Positions 48,238 through 60,430 of a DNA stretch of 64,000 nucleotides are shown here, piece by piece. Position 1 is the stretch's first letter. Every line of letters starts with the position of its first letter. The notes under the pieces were generated by a model. That model worked only from the letters and a program-made list of their open reading frames with translations. It was not told the origin of the DNA and ran no database searches. A program made the position numbers and the translations under genes. Source of the stretch: Datisca glomerata (taxonomy: Eukaryota; Streptophyta; Magnoliopsida; Cucurbitales; Datiscaceae); NCBI GenBank assembly GCA_003255025.1, contig QANY01000052.1, positions 558,001 through 622,000 of the forward strand, read 5' to 3'.

Positions 48238-48421
48238 CCTTTGTGTACAACTTCCAAACGACCGCGAGGATGGGCTTCTGCCATTGGGGACTTTCCACCT
48301 AGCTACGGTCCTAATGCACACATCATCCTTGGGGTCCCTGAACCAAAGGAAGACCCAGAGGTTGATCCATAGGAAGATCTGGAAGAAGATCCAGAAGAAG
48401 AACCACATGAAGATTTTCACT
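48238..48421 (+). pseudogene. Accessory ORF of outer element, 3' half with acidic tail
   Basis: The frame TTSKRPRGWASAIGDFPPSY then GPNAHIILGVPEPKEDPEVDP-(TAG)-EDLEEDPEEEPHEDFH-stop resumes directly after the second CCCAA copy. The Glu/Asp/Pro-rich tail is striking. I do not recognise the family. Confidence 0.4.
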
Positions 48422-48632
48422 AAGTTTTATGATTTCTATGGATAGTATGAAATATGGATTTTATTTTTATTCTTTTTCCTTAGAATAAGTGGTTCTGTAT
48501 AAGGCTATAAGAGCATATTTTTGTTATGGTGAAATCGGGCATTTTTTCTGAAGGACTTCCCTAAGGGAAGATATAAGCCTATCGGTCAAAGGAACGAGAA
48601 TAGACCCAAGACATAAGGAAAAGGTCTACGTC

Positions 48633-49022
48633 ATGTCTAAGGCAGATTTAGAAGATGCTTCGAATGTGGTGTCAGGTAAACTTCTCATTCATAGAGTTGC
48701 TACATTTGTATTGTTTGATTCTGGTTATACGCATTCCTTTATTTCTGCTAAGTTCTCTAGGAGATTAAATGTGTCCACCCCTTCAGGGGATATTCTGTAT
48801 GCTAATAAGGCAATTAAGTCTTGTCTTGTAGTGATTGCTGATAGAGTGTTGGAGGCCACTCTTACTATTTTGAGTATGTATGACTTCAATGTTATTTTGG
48901 ACATGGATTGGCTGGCTTCTAACTATGGCAATATTCTATGTCATGAACGAGAGATAATGTTTAACCCTTCAGGTGAGTCAAGTTTCAAGTTCAGAGGATC
49001 GCGTTTGCTCGCACGACCTTAG
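48633..49022 (+). pseudogene. Aspartic protease fragment of outer chromovirus-like element
   Basis: A 129-codon open frame. DASNVVSGKLLIHRVATFVL with FDSGYTHSFISAKF carries the DSG active site of the RVP_2 type, followed by FNVILDMDWLASNY (the hydrophobic-GMDWL motif with G to D). RT should follow but does not; sequence turns into LTR from about 49156. Confidence 0.8.
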
Positions 49023-49155
49023 ATCATCTCATTTTTACAAGCCAGACGTTTGATCAACAATGGTTGTTGGGGATATTTGGCTAGCGTGTTCATTATTTCA
49101 AGATTTTAACTTTCGTATTTGTTTAGCGGACAATCAGGTAAGTGAAATCCTACAT

Positions 49156-50385
49156 ATGTGACGGTTTTTTGTCTCGCTATGTTTGTAAAAAATGTGGATT
49201 TCACTCTGATTTTCACTTCATTCATCTTTATTAGTGTTTCTACGATGTATTCGTTGTAATGTTATAATTTACTATGGATGATGATATTTTATGTGACTCT
49301 GAATTGTGATAAAGAAATACAAATAAGATATGAAATGCTTTTATATAATCATAGAGTGTAAATGATTGTGCTGTTAGAACCACATACCCACAGAATCTCT
49401 GTCTGTGCCACTCATCTTTCGGGAGAGTGTCTCTAAATCTGTTCTGGTTAGTTATGTGGGAAGACATTAGTGTAACTGGTTCCACCTCTTCAAAACTAGC
49501 TGTGGAATGATACTCATGAGAAATGTAACTTGTATGTACCTTGTAAACTAATAACTTACTGAACGGGTAATCTCTGTTATGCTTTGGGTGTCGCAAATTC
49601 TAATGGAAGTTAGCCAGTGTACTCTATAAGATAAGTTATGAATGATCAGGATATATGAAAAGTATGTATGTAAAACTAAGTAAGATATTCTGACGTGCAA
49701 TAAAACTCCGTTTTATTTTAAAATTTTCAGATGAAGAAGATGCTTTCGATACAGATGAATTCTAGAGTCTCTGGCATGAGTCTGAGTCCAAGTCTTTATT
49801 TTGGGAAAACAATAAGAGTTTATGTTATTTTGTTAAGGTTTCACATGCATTGCACGTCAGAATATCTTGCTGAGTTTTACATACATACTTTCCATACATT
49901 CAGATCGTTCATACGTTATCTTATAGAGTTCGCTGGCCAACTTTCATTAGAACTCGCCATCACGCCCAGAGTAGAACAGAGATTACCCATCGGCAAGTTG
50001 TTAGTTTGCAAGGTATGTACAAGTGACCTTTCTCACGAGTATCATTCTGCACCTTTGAAGAGGTGGAGCCTGTTGCACCAATGTCTTCTCACATAACTAA
50101 TAAGAACAGATTGAGAGACATTCTCCCGAAGGACGAGTGACACAAACAGAGATTTGGTGGGTACGAGCTTCTAATGGCACAATCTTTTACATTCTATGAT
50201 CATACTAAAGTCTTTCATATCTTATTTGTATTTCATTATCAAAATTCAAAATCACATAAAACATCATCATCTATAGTACATTGTAACAACACAACGAATC
50301 CATCATAGAACACTAATCAAAACAATGAAGTGAAATCCACATTTTTTACAAACATAGCAAGACAAACAAACCGTCACATAAAAAA
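49156..50385. repeat. Large LTR inverted repeat of outer element
   Basis: Bases 49156-49707 (plus orientation) and about 49850-50385 (minus orientation) are inverse complements, for example gatattctgacgtgcaat (about 49690) versus attgcacgtcagaatatc (about 49848). The spacer of about 140 bp (49708-49846) is the next part of the LTR in plus orientation. Confidence 0.8.
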
Positions 50386-51600
50386 GTTAAACTCCGGAAA
50401 CAATAGAACTATATACATTCAGTACATAACGATAACCCAAAAATGAAAAGTAACTCGGTAAACAAAAATGACAAAACTCAAACTAGGGTCTCTTAAAAGT
50501 TATAAATTCATGTGGGTTGACCCTGAGTATAGTAGGGTTTCTCAAATGAAATTTCATGAAAATATGATGTCGTTTGGGTATGAAAACATGAAAATCAAAT
50601 CGTTACGAAAAACTATTTTCATCTAAGTAAACAGTAACATTTGAAAATATAAATCAGAAAGCAATCTCATCGAAATTTTTGGAAACTTTACAGAGTTACT
50701 AGAAATACATCTAAAATAATGCTGTAAAATTTTCAGATCAATCCGAATTATCTCAGTACCGGAACAAATCCTAAACTTGAATATCAAAAACTGTTTTCCT
50801 CTTAACAAGACATAAAATTTGAAAAATCATATAAAATCTTAGAAATCAAGTTTTGACCTAATTTTTTATAGTATGTGCGTAAGTATGTTAGGAATCTGCC
50901 ATAAGAATTTCAGATTTAAACTCTGCCGTTTGTTTTTCAAAAGGGGAAGTCGAAATCACAGTGTCAAGAAAAATATGAAAATTTCAATTTTTATGAAAAA
51001 TCATATATTTTTTATCGATACGTTTCTCCCTTATTGAAAATGATTCAAGAGACTTATGTAAACATAAAATGGTGTTAAAATTCATCATTTTACAGATCTA
51101 AGAATAAAACGTGTGAATCTAACGAAAACATTGTGTTGAAAGTAAAATAAAGGTAATAAGGGTTTATACTGAAAACACGATACTTTTTCAAAATTTAATT
51201 GATCGAAGCTTCTTCCTTCAAACAATAGGGTTTTAAAGAGTTGAGGGAGGATGAAATTTCGTGCTATAAAGAGAGAGGAGTTGGGTTGCCGCCCAAAGGA
51301 GAAATTAAGAAAAACTAGGGCAAAATTAATCACAACCACCTATAAATAGCAAATATCAACTAAGTTTTAGATAAGATAAGAGGATAACATAATATCTTGT
51401 AAAAATCAAATCTTAGATTTTAAATGTTGAAATTTAACTTTTAAATTTTAAACTTTGTCAAAGATGAAGGAGGTAACACTATCACATCCCTAGAACTCTT
51501 AGCTAAGAGTAAAAACACCTAATCATAAACATAGGATAAGATAACACTATAATCTCCTTCATGGAGGTGACACGGCCGGCCAACACAAAGGTAAACAATA
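50386..51600 (-). repeat. Minus-oriented LTR remainder of outer element
   Basis: Continues the minus-oriented LTR. On the minus strand it contains a TATA-like box gctatttataggtgg (plus about 51338-51352) with a leader below it, and upstream ggccggccgtgtcacctcc (about 51570), a phrase common in plant LTRs. The outer boundary is not resolved. Confidence 0.55.
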
Positions 51601-52669
51601 TTTTAGAGGAATAAATACAAGAAAATAAGAAAAATAGCTACATAAATCTAATTCTACACAAAAATAACAAGTAATGAGTATTTAAAAACTAAAAACTTAA
51701 GTCCTAAAATTATGAGCAAAACAAAGATAAGAAAATATAGTTAGCACTTAGTAGGGATAAATTCTGCTATTGCCTTCCCATCGTTCTTCTCCGCTTTGGC
51801 ATGAAATTTTCACTGGAGACGGTAGGATCGGGTCGTCTGATTCACCATAACCTCCATTTAAACTCTTCCCCTTCTATATTAAGTAGCCTGAAGGCCATCA
51901 AAAGGAAGCAGATTATTTTCCCCAATGCATTAGTTGAAGATTTGTGCAGTTTCTTAAGAACTAAAAATTGAAGAATTAAGAAGAAATGACAAATAAATTT
52001 CAAGTGAAAGATGCTAAAACATGGAACTTAATTGATCGTTTTATATGCAACAAAAATCATACAAATACCTTAAACAACTATAAAAAATCTTGATGTATAA
52101 GAGAAGAAATTAGGTAAGTATGACACTAGAAAATAGTACGATGACCATATAGAGCAGTTCACTTAGACCCAGAGAAGAACAAATGGTAGGACAAGTAACA
52201 TGCAATTTCGAGGAAGATCTAAGACAAGAGAGGAGATGAAGATGAAGAAAGTAAGATCTGAAATGAGAGAGGCGAGGAAGGTGAAAAAATGGCTTTTCTT
52301 TACCATAAACAGAGTAGCAAATTATAAATGGCTTCTCTGTTACACTAGGCAGAACACATCTTTGAGGGGAAACAAAAACACAAAACATAGCTCTCAATCT
52401 CAAGAAAAGGAAAACAAGATCTCACCTTAAAACTGAAAAAAAAAGAAGGTTTTGAACCCAGCAGAAACCTACATCGCTGTAAACACAAGGCCTTGTCTGA
52501 AACGCCTTATTCAAGTCGTAATTGATCTCTGGAACCAAGACACCAATGTTGGAACAATCTGGGAGCAAAATCCTAGAAACCCACCATCATCGACAGCTGA
52601 ACCCGAAGCAAACCCTCGAGGGAAATGCGTGGATAGGGAAAAGGAGGGAGCTGAGAGAGGAGGACTTAC
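51601..52669. other. No confident gene; possible minus-strand transcript
   Basis: Mixed AT-rich sequence. On the minus strand a few splice-like sites (for example gtgagatctt at about 52424) and short frames follow the putative exon at 52670-52825, but I could not join a protein. Confidence 0.35.
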
Positions 52670-52825
52670 CTTGAATTGGTTCTGGGTGTTGATCTTTGAT
52701 TTTAAGTTTTCAAAGAGAGGAGAGGAGGATGGTTTTGAGTGTCTCATAGATTGCGTTTGGTAGGGTTCGAATGAAAATGGAAAGAAGAGAGGGAGTGGCA
52801 AAGAAGAGAAGGGATTACTTATCAT
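52670..52825 (-). CDS. Putative first coding exon of an unrecognised gene
   Basis: On the minus strand an ATG at 52825 opens 52 codons (MISNPFSSLPLPLFFPFSF ... MRHSKPSSSPLFENLKSKIN ... QNQFK), ending in a good donor CAAG|GTAAGTCC (52670/52669). The upstream CT-rich stretch (ctctctcctcttcacc) looks like a plant 5' leader. Only about 420 bp separate it from the start codon of the phosphofructokinase gene on the other strand. Downstream exons were not identified, and retroelement sequence starts within 1.1 kb, so it may be a truncated gene, a non-coding transcript or chance. Confidence 0.28.
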
Positions 52826-53245
52826 CCGGTGAAGAGGAGAGAGAGTTTGTTAAAAGAATCTAATGATTGAGATTAACCTGATCAGATCTAGGATTAATCT
52901 CAATAGCAATATCGAGAAAAAAAATTCCCGAGTGGAAATTGACCCAGATTAAACATGTATTTTGAGAGCCAAAGTTATTATAGTCAAACAAAATAGTTTC
53001 CTGTTGAATCTTACAAAGCCTTTTTAAAAAAGGAATCTTTAAAATTCTCCCCGGTAAACTAATATTCAAGAGACGCTTCCCTCTACGCAAGCTCCGCTGT
53101 TGAACATCCTGACTAACTCTGTTCTCTTTTTCCCCCTCCATTGCTATTCTCTATACTCATAGTCACACCTGTTTCAGTCTCCTCAATCCTAAGCTTCAGA
53201 GTCTTCGGCCGCGTGCTTTTGTTTCCTCGTTTACATCGCCTTTTG
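52826..53245. promoter_or_regulatory. Upstream/leader region of the phosphofructokinase gene, possibly bidirectional
   Basis: It lies between the two opposed start codons. The plus-strand side (53100-53245) is pyrimidine-rich (gttctctttttccccctcca) as in plant leaders. No distinct TATA box could be chosen with confidence. An ORF begins upstream in the same frame as the chosen ATG but only from a TTG. Confidence 0.45.
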
Positions 53246-56200
53246 ATGGACACCCTGTCGCATACAATCAGTCCTAATCCCAAACTCTCTCTGCCTCGCC
53301 ACGATTCTCAGCCTTTACATGGACTTGTGCTGTCGAAATCTCAGCTTCTGAGGTTCAGTGCGAGAAGAAACTCCAGGAGAATCCGCATCCCTGCGGTGAT
53401 TAATAATCAGAGTCAGAGCACGGCTCTTGATTTCTCTGATCCTGATTGGAAGTCTAAGTACCAGGGAGAGTTCGAGAGGCGCTTCAACATTCCTCACATC
53501 ACTGACATTTTCGACGATGCTGTTCCTATTCCTTCTACTTTCTGCCTCAAGATGAGGTCCACCTTTGCTTTTACTGACTTTCGTGCACTGATTTACTTCT
53601 TGATTTCTTTTTGTATTGCTCGGGGGTGCTCATCTTTTAGAATTGAGAAGTATTCTTAGGAATTGAGAAGTTCTTGCTTCTCGACGAGATTTCTTAAGAT
53701 GACTTGAATTTGCAGGTCTCCATTGACAGAGAACTTCGCAGGAGTTTATCCATCCGATGAGGAGTGGCATGGATACATAAATAATAAAGATCGCGTACTT
53801 CTTAAGGTATATTTCATTCTTCCATATGTATGAAAGTACAATTTTTTATTCTGAATTGGTCATCAATCTCGCGTGGAATATATTAAGCCTTTGGATCGTA
53901 TGAATATCATCTTCCCAATCTTAGTTTATTAGATTGGCTAAGTTGCGATTGAAAGTAATAGAATTAACCGTCACTCAGCGGTCAGTTGGAGTGTAGAGCT
54001 TTTGATTTAAATTTGGGTGGGGGGTCAAACGGAACATGAAGGGTGGGCGTGAGGTGATTCATAGGATATATATATATATATATATAGAACTTGAATTTGT
54101 TGTGCTTGCTACAACATGAAGTATGTTACCTCTGCTTTTAATGTTTAATGTTGTGCATCGTCTGTCCGTATCATGTTGATTGTGGGTTGTCATTGGACAT
54201 GTTCATTAATAAATTTCACAATGTTGGAATTCAAATTTCTATTATTTCCTTCAATCTGTTTTTGTAATTCTTTTGCATTCCACAATTCAGGTCATAGACT
54301 ACTCATCGCCTAAATCTGCAGGCGCGGAGTGCATCGATCCTGATTGTACTTGGGTGGAGCAATGGTATGTATTCCTGTCTTAACTTACTGGTATTCATGA
54401 CTTGAAAAGCTCAAATTGTTGATAAAAATTATAACCTTTTCAGTACTGCTTTATGAACTCCACTGACAAGCTTCTATATAAAAAAAAGAAACTCAAAGGT
54501 TCGAAGTATTATTATTTGGTTAATTTGGTTTGGTTTTGAGTGGCAATCTTGGAGGACTAGTGGGAATTAGAGAAGAACAGTTTGCCTGGAAGGTTGATTG
54601 TGGTTGGTTGGGTGGTAGCTGAGCTTAATAAAAGTTACCGCATATTCTTCTAAAATTTTCGTTTGTGGTACGGGTACCTAAAGACAAGCTGAATATTGAT
54701 AGGTCTTTTCTGAAGTCCTGCAATAGTTTTCACTTATCTATTGCGGAAAACATGTATCTTAAGATAATTTCATTAATAATTCTAATGAGTTGCTCTCTAG
54801 CATTTGTCTGCATTATAATTATTGTTTATATACTCTTTTTAGTATTGCATTGTAATATTGCCTTATCTTTCAGTTTGATACATGTCCAGCAATTTTAAAG
54901 TTAAGGATCTTTAATCATTAGCGAAGAAAAATTATTTTCTGCATCTTTTAGTTTTCCTGAATTACTGTAGAAGTCCTACTGCAAACCTTCTGTTTTAGTC
55001 TATGGAAATTTGAGAGTTTGTGATCAAATTTTGCAGGGTGCACCGTGCTGGACCTCGGGAGAAAATATACTTCAGACCAGAAGAAGTGAAAGCAGCAATA
55101 GTGACTTGTGGAGGGCTCTGCCCTGGTCTTAATGATGTCATTAGACAGGTTATAATAGCTCACTGTCATTGTGTTGTTTATATTTTGTTGGCATCAGTGG
55201 CCAAGGCTTCAATCTTTAAGTTTTATATGATGATATAGTGTAAGACGTAGCAATAATTCAAAGAGTAAGCTTTTGGCTGTCAAACATTTGTTTTTCTTTA
55301 TGTTAGATTTTAAGCATATTATCATGTTTCATTTGACCCCCCAGCCCCACCCTCTCAAAATGGATAAAGGCAGCTCCACCTTTAATATTTGGAGTAGTTA
55401 GAAGTGAATATTAGTTATAATTATTCAATGAGCCTTTTGTATTTCATAAAAATTGGGGACAATCTTTACGTAAGTGCCACCCTACACAACATTCTTGCAT
55501 TAAGATACGCTCCAGGCGTGGATGAATATCATAAGAGGCTCCCAGCATATCATAAGATTTCATTTCTTGAAAATCTGCACTTTTCCAAACCCAGAAAACA
55601 AATATATGAAGGTGGATTCCTTTCCACTTCTCTAGCATTTATTTAGAAAATTCTTTAATTAATTGCGGGCGCCGCTTTTCACTAGCATGTATTTGCATGG
55701 GTTAGAGATCAGAAAGGAAAATGAAAATAATTGAGTTTGGTTATCTAAGCTTATTTGCATTGAAGTCATGTTTGACTCATAAGTTCATTTGTATATTCAT
55801 TGCAGATCGTTATAACGCTTGAAATTTATGGTGTGAAAAGGATTGTTGGAATTCCGTTTGGTTATCGTGGATTTTCAGACAAAGAATTAGCTGAAATGCC
55901 AGTAAGTTTTTGGTATTATCAAGTAAATTTGTGAAAATATATTATATAGATTCTTACTCTAATGTGAGAATTTAGTCAACCACAGTCTATGATTTTTATT
56001 CTCAGTTATCAAGGAAGGTGGTTCAGAATGTTCATCTTTCTGGTGGAAGTCTATTAGGTGTATCACGTGGTGGTCCTACCATCAGTGAGATTGTGGACAG
56101 CATGGAGGTGCTTCTTCCTTTGCCTTCGGTTGATAAATGATTTTTTCCCTTGAAGAGGTCAGTTCCTACCAAAGCTACATCGTATTCTTGCTGATATGTT

Positions 56201-58492
56201 TTCCTATGTAACGTCAGGCAAGAGGAATCAATATGCTCTTTGTTTTGGGAGGCAATGGTACGCATGCTGGGGCCAATGCAATTCATGATGAGGTTGTTAG
56301 CCCTGTAGCTTTAAATAGTTTATTAACCCTGGAATCATTTTGAATCCATTCTTAATTTTCTACATTTCATCAAGTTTCATTAGGAAGTCATGCTTTTAGC
56401 TTTGGCCAATGGCTGGAGGGGGGAGGGAGGTTGGGCATGCATTTTTTCTTGAATTTGATCGGCAAAGATGTATTACGCTGCAACTTTTTGTATGTGTAAT
56501 CAATATACGTTCTCATTTGAAAGCAGATATATCAATCTATTACTAAATCATAGAATGTGCATGCCTTTAGGGAACCTAAACAATGACTGCTTGTGCAGCC
56601 TTAACTATCACTCAAGGTGTAGTTTCTTGTGCTCTTTCCTTATAGGTGCTTCTTTTGGAATTTTTTAGAGATCTAATTTAATGTTTTATTCTATTTCTAG
56701 TGCCGTAAAAGACGGTTAAGGGTGGCAGTTGTTGGTGTGCCGAAAACTATAGACAATGACATCTTGCTGATGGATAAAACTTTTGGTTTTGACACTGCTG
56801 TGGAAGAAGCACAACGTGCAATAAATTCTGCTTACATTGAGGTATCATGGATGATTTTCTTCATGACTCTTGATTTAAACTGCATTTGGCCAATGCGTGT
56901 ACATACATTTCTTCAAGATTTTGCTTAATCTTGTTGCAGGCACACAGTGCTTATCATGGTGTTGGTATTGTAAAATTGATGGGTCGTAACAGTGGATATA
57001 TAGCAATGCATGCATCCCTAGCTAGTGGGCAAATTGATATTTGCTTGATCCCTGAGGTATTAAACTGGACATTGATACGATAAGTAATTTCAATGGGTCT
57101 ATTTTTTCATACCATTTTTATATGCTTGTAAGGTACCTTTCAATCTACATGGGCCTCATGGAGTTCTACATCATCTGAAATACTTAATAGAGACAAAGGG
57201 GTCGGCCGTGGTCTGTGTAGCAGAGGGAGCAGGGCAAGTGAGTTTCAAAATTTTGACAAACGATTTAACTTTTGCTGCAATCCTCTGGTCCGTGGGTCAA
57301 CTTGTTGTGTCATCTATTGATATTTCCCTACATTCTTATTGATTGTTTTTCTTTTTCTGTTGAAAGCACTTTGCCATTGGGAAATTTAACAGCTGATGCT
57401 GTTGGTTCTTTTTTTCTGCAGAGCTTTCTTCAGAAAACTAATGCAAAGGATGCTTCGGGTAATGTTGTCTTCGGAGACTTTGGGGTGCATATTCAACAAG
57501 AGGTTGGTAATCGTCTTTTCATGTTAGTATATAAAGTCTATTTTACCTGGAAGAACCTAGGTCAGCGGGTTGATTTAGGGTCTAAGTTTATATATATCGA
57601 TCAGTAAGGTGTAAGTTTTATATCACTTCGTCACTTTTGGCTGATGGTATTTGTTGCATAAACAGGTGCATGTTGATGTCTGCCTGTCATTTGCTAGACT
57701 TTTTTTTGGGTTACCATGGGTGTCTGGCCTTGTGCACCCGACTAATCCCATGGGACTCGCGCACCGTGCTTTTATTAGTTTTCCTACACTAGTTAGGATA
57801 AGTTGTTGGCTTTAACAACATGGGGCATATGGCTCCAAAGAATTGTTTGCACTCAAGAGAATTTGAAACCAAGACTTAGGAGGAGCAAACCTCTGCAAGG
57901 CCTTAACTACTTTGGCCAACCCCTTTTGGTTCACGTATCCTAGATTTTGAAGATACATGATATTTTTTTTAAGGTCCAAAGGTCTATCAACGTTGTTGCA
58001 TCCCCCTTTTACTTTATATGGATTAGTAAAACAAAGAGTAGCAACTCTGCATATCTTAGGCTTTTAGTTGTGATGTTCATAAATCTTGCGTGGTACATTT
58101 TTCCTGTTTTCACCGGTATTTGTCTTCTCTTGGATTTTTCATGAATACGAAAACCAAATGAAAATAGCATGCATATGTCTAGTAAAATAGGGCATACATT
58201 GTGGCTAGAACTTACTCGCCGATTTAATAAAGTAATGACCATGTTTGTTCTATCATTTGCATAGCCTCCTCATGAACTATTCCTGGTGATACCACCTGGT
58301 ATATTTGCTTCAACATTAGCGATTGTTTCCATAATATATTATTACCAATTATTCTTTCAGACAAAGAAGTACTTCAAGGAGATTGATGTTCCTGTGGATG
58401 TGAAGTACATTGATCCAACATATATGATTCGTGCATGCCGTGCAAATGCATCAGATGGGATACTATGTGCAGTATTGGGACAGAATGCTGTG

Positions 58493-58568
<76 letters not shown>

Positions 58569-58765
58569 TGTAAAGGTTCTTACGTGGTTTTTGACAGGTC
58601 CATGGTGCATTTGCTGGATATAGCGGTATTACGGTAGGCATATGCAATACTCATTATGTCTACCTTCCCATTCCTGAAGTTATTTCGTACCCAAGGCTGG
58701 TGGATCCTAACAGCCGAATGTGGCATCGTTGCTTGACATCTACAGGCCAACCTGACTTCCTCTGA
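53246..58765 (+). CDS. PFK5: ATP-dependent 6-phosphofructokinase, plastid type (PFK4/PFK5-like), 13 exons
   Basis: Phosphorylates fructose 6-phosphate at C1 with ATP, a committed glycolytic step, here probably in the plastid. Exons: 53246-53556, 53716-53806, 54291-54364, 55037-55148, 55806-55901, 56006-56107, 56218-56292, 56701-56841, 56940-57056, 57133-57237, 57422-57502, 58361-58489 and 58598-58765. All junctions are GT-AG and in frame, giving 533 aa, close to plant PFK5. Residues 1-60 are rich in Ser/Arg, like a transit peptide. Motifs: GGLCPGLN 184-191; [12 protein letters not shown] 240-251; GGNGT 273-277 (the Gly form of ATP enzymes, not the GGDDS of PPi enzymes); catalytic PKTIDND 301-307; MGR 348-350. 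The C-terminus is STGQPDFL. No damage seen. The paralogue (PFK4 or PFK5) is not certain. Confidence 0.95.
58493..58571. repeat. Compound microsatellite (TC)n-(TG/TA)n in the last intron
   Basis: (TC) about 16 times, then tgtgtg and a long (TA) run, starting 4 bases after exon 12 and ending 27 bases before exon 13. It fills most of a 108-bp intron. Confidence 0.9.
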
Positions 58766-58933
58766 ATCTACAACTTATTTATAAAGAAAACTAAGGTTAC
58801 CCAATAAGAACCTTCTTTTGAAGGTCTTCTGTTTGTCTGCTTCACACGCACTGAGAGAAACAACACGGAATGATAAAATTATGGTTTAAAGTGTATAGTA
58901 TTTATTTCTCGAAATTAGTTATATTTCATTCGC

Positions 58934-58939
58934 AATAAA
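58934..58939 (+). terminator. Candidate polyadenylation signal of the PFK gene
   Basis: AATAAA, 169 bases after the stop codon in AT-rich 3' sequence. Plant signals are loose, so the actual site is unproven. Confidence 0.4.
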
Positions 58940-60386
58940 ATTTCAGAAAGACCAAGCATTTGTTGGCTTGGTTCAGATTGTTTTTGTAAAACAATTATTA
59001 TATCGCAGTACAACAGCCAGCTGGTTCTACAGCAAAGTGTACACCAACCAATACAACTTTTCACTTTTAAAGTTAATTTCAGATTTATGCCTTCGATGAA
59101 TCTGTTTAAATCTTTCTTCATAGTTATACTTTGCACAGTTCTGCAAGATTTTCCCTGTGTCTGCAATGGTCGAAATCTTTTATGACTTTGGATGTAAAAC
59201 ACATCTAGCTAGCAACACAAGGCAGGCCACTTATAAAGGGCTTCAATTTAGCTTGGGCTTAATTTGAGCTCAGCCCATTGAGGAGAATCCGTTCTAGTGC
59301 ACATCTCTATTCAGGTTCTGGACCCACAGCCATGGAGTGTGTATGGTCAGGGTATATCATCCTTTTTTACATCTCTCTTTTTCTATTTTTTCTTTTTTAC
59401 CCTTTTGGTCCTTATGTATGGGTTACTCTTGCTCTTGCCAGGCTTTTATTATAATGTATTGGTGAGGCACTAATCTTTCATGCTCCTGTACAGGGTAAAT
59501 GCACGTGACAGCATGACTAATATGTTAGTCTAGGTTTACTGAAAGATAATTATATTATCTTTGCGAGTTCTTGATTCTGACTGGTCAAGGTATGCACTGA
59601 CAACTTAATGAATGTTCATTTTTCTTTTTATTAGATTCTCATCATGTTGTAGTAGCCTGTTTGGATTATAGAACTCTGTATTTTCCTCTTTCTTTTAGAA
59701 AGAGCCTCATTATATTATAAGTAAAACTGCCAGTGTTTAAACAGATACAGGAGAACAGTTTTTCTTTCTCTTGTTTTCTCAGTCCAAGAAGACACAGCTA
59801 AGATCAAGAATAAAGAATGGGAAAATAAAGGCTTAAAAGATTACTTTAGTCCATGATTTGACCCTGATTTCAGAATGATCTCTTAACATTTATTTTTAGT
59901 TCGATCTAGTCCTTGAACAAAAAGAATAGGACTACCACGTTAGCCCATCTAGTCAACAACATTAAACACAATGGCAATTGATGAGCTAGACGTAAATAGA
60001 TGTCACCATGCTTATTAATAAATATTGCTGACTCAGATTAGTTCAGGGACTGTAGTGAAGTAAAAATATTGTTTATGGACCACTTGAGGAATGGATAAAA
60101 TAATTTTGAAGCAAAAGAGAAATGAATTGGGTAGCTAAGCATTCATTTTATGTAAGTAACCGTGTCTTTTTGCACTGACCATGTGGTCAAACTGTAGCTT
60201 TAACAGTTTAAAAATAAGTATGGTGGGTAAGTTCTGGCGCTAAAACTCATTTTCTCTACCGTTATTTATTTAGTAACTGCTCTTTACAGTCCATGGTAAT
60301 GGACAACGAGGTTCTGATTCTCCTGAGATTTCTGACCAAACCCTTTTACCCATTTCCCTTTCTCACAGTCTGTGCCAGCACATTTT

Positions 60387-60430
<44 letters not shown>

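Larger units (their letters stand above)
42116..51600 (+). mobile_element. Degraded chromovirus-like Ty3-gypsy element with rearranged LTRs (outer element)
   Basis: A left LTR remnant (about 42138-43050) is followed by a tRNA-iMet-type primer site TGGTATCAGAGC (43053-43064). Then come an accessory-ORF-like region interrupted by the nested element at 43581-48232, a protease fragment (48633-49022), an LTR stretch in plus orientation (about 49156-49846) and an LTR stretch in minus orientation (about 49847-51600). RT, RNase H and integrase are absent. Both outer edges are unclear: the left abuts the Mutator remnant through a (TA)n run, and I found no target duplication. Confidence 0.7.

Noticed and set aside
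53141..53245. 35-codon upstream extension of the PFK frame
   Set aside because: It begins with TTG, not ATG; the ATG at 53246 gives a transit-peptide-like start and the usual family length.
55404..55646. Open frame in PFK intron 4
   Set aside because: Not part of the conserved protein; flanking exons join perfectly without it.
57272..57421. Continuation of exon 10/11 frame upstream of exon 11
   Set aside because: The AG at 57420-57421 joins exon 11 in frame with exon 10; the extra residues do not belong to PFK.
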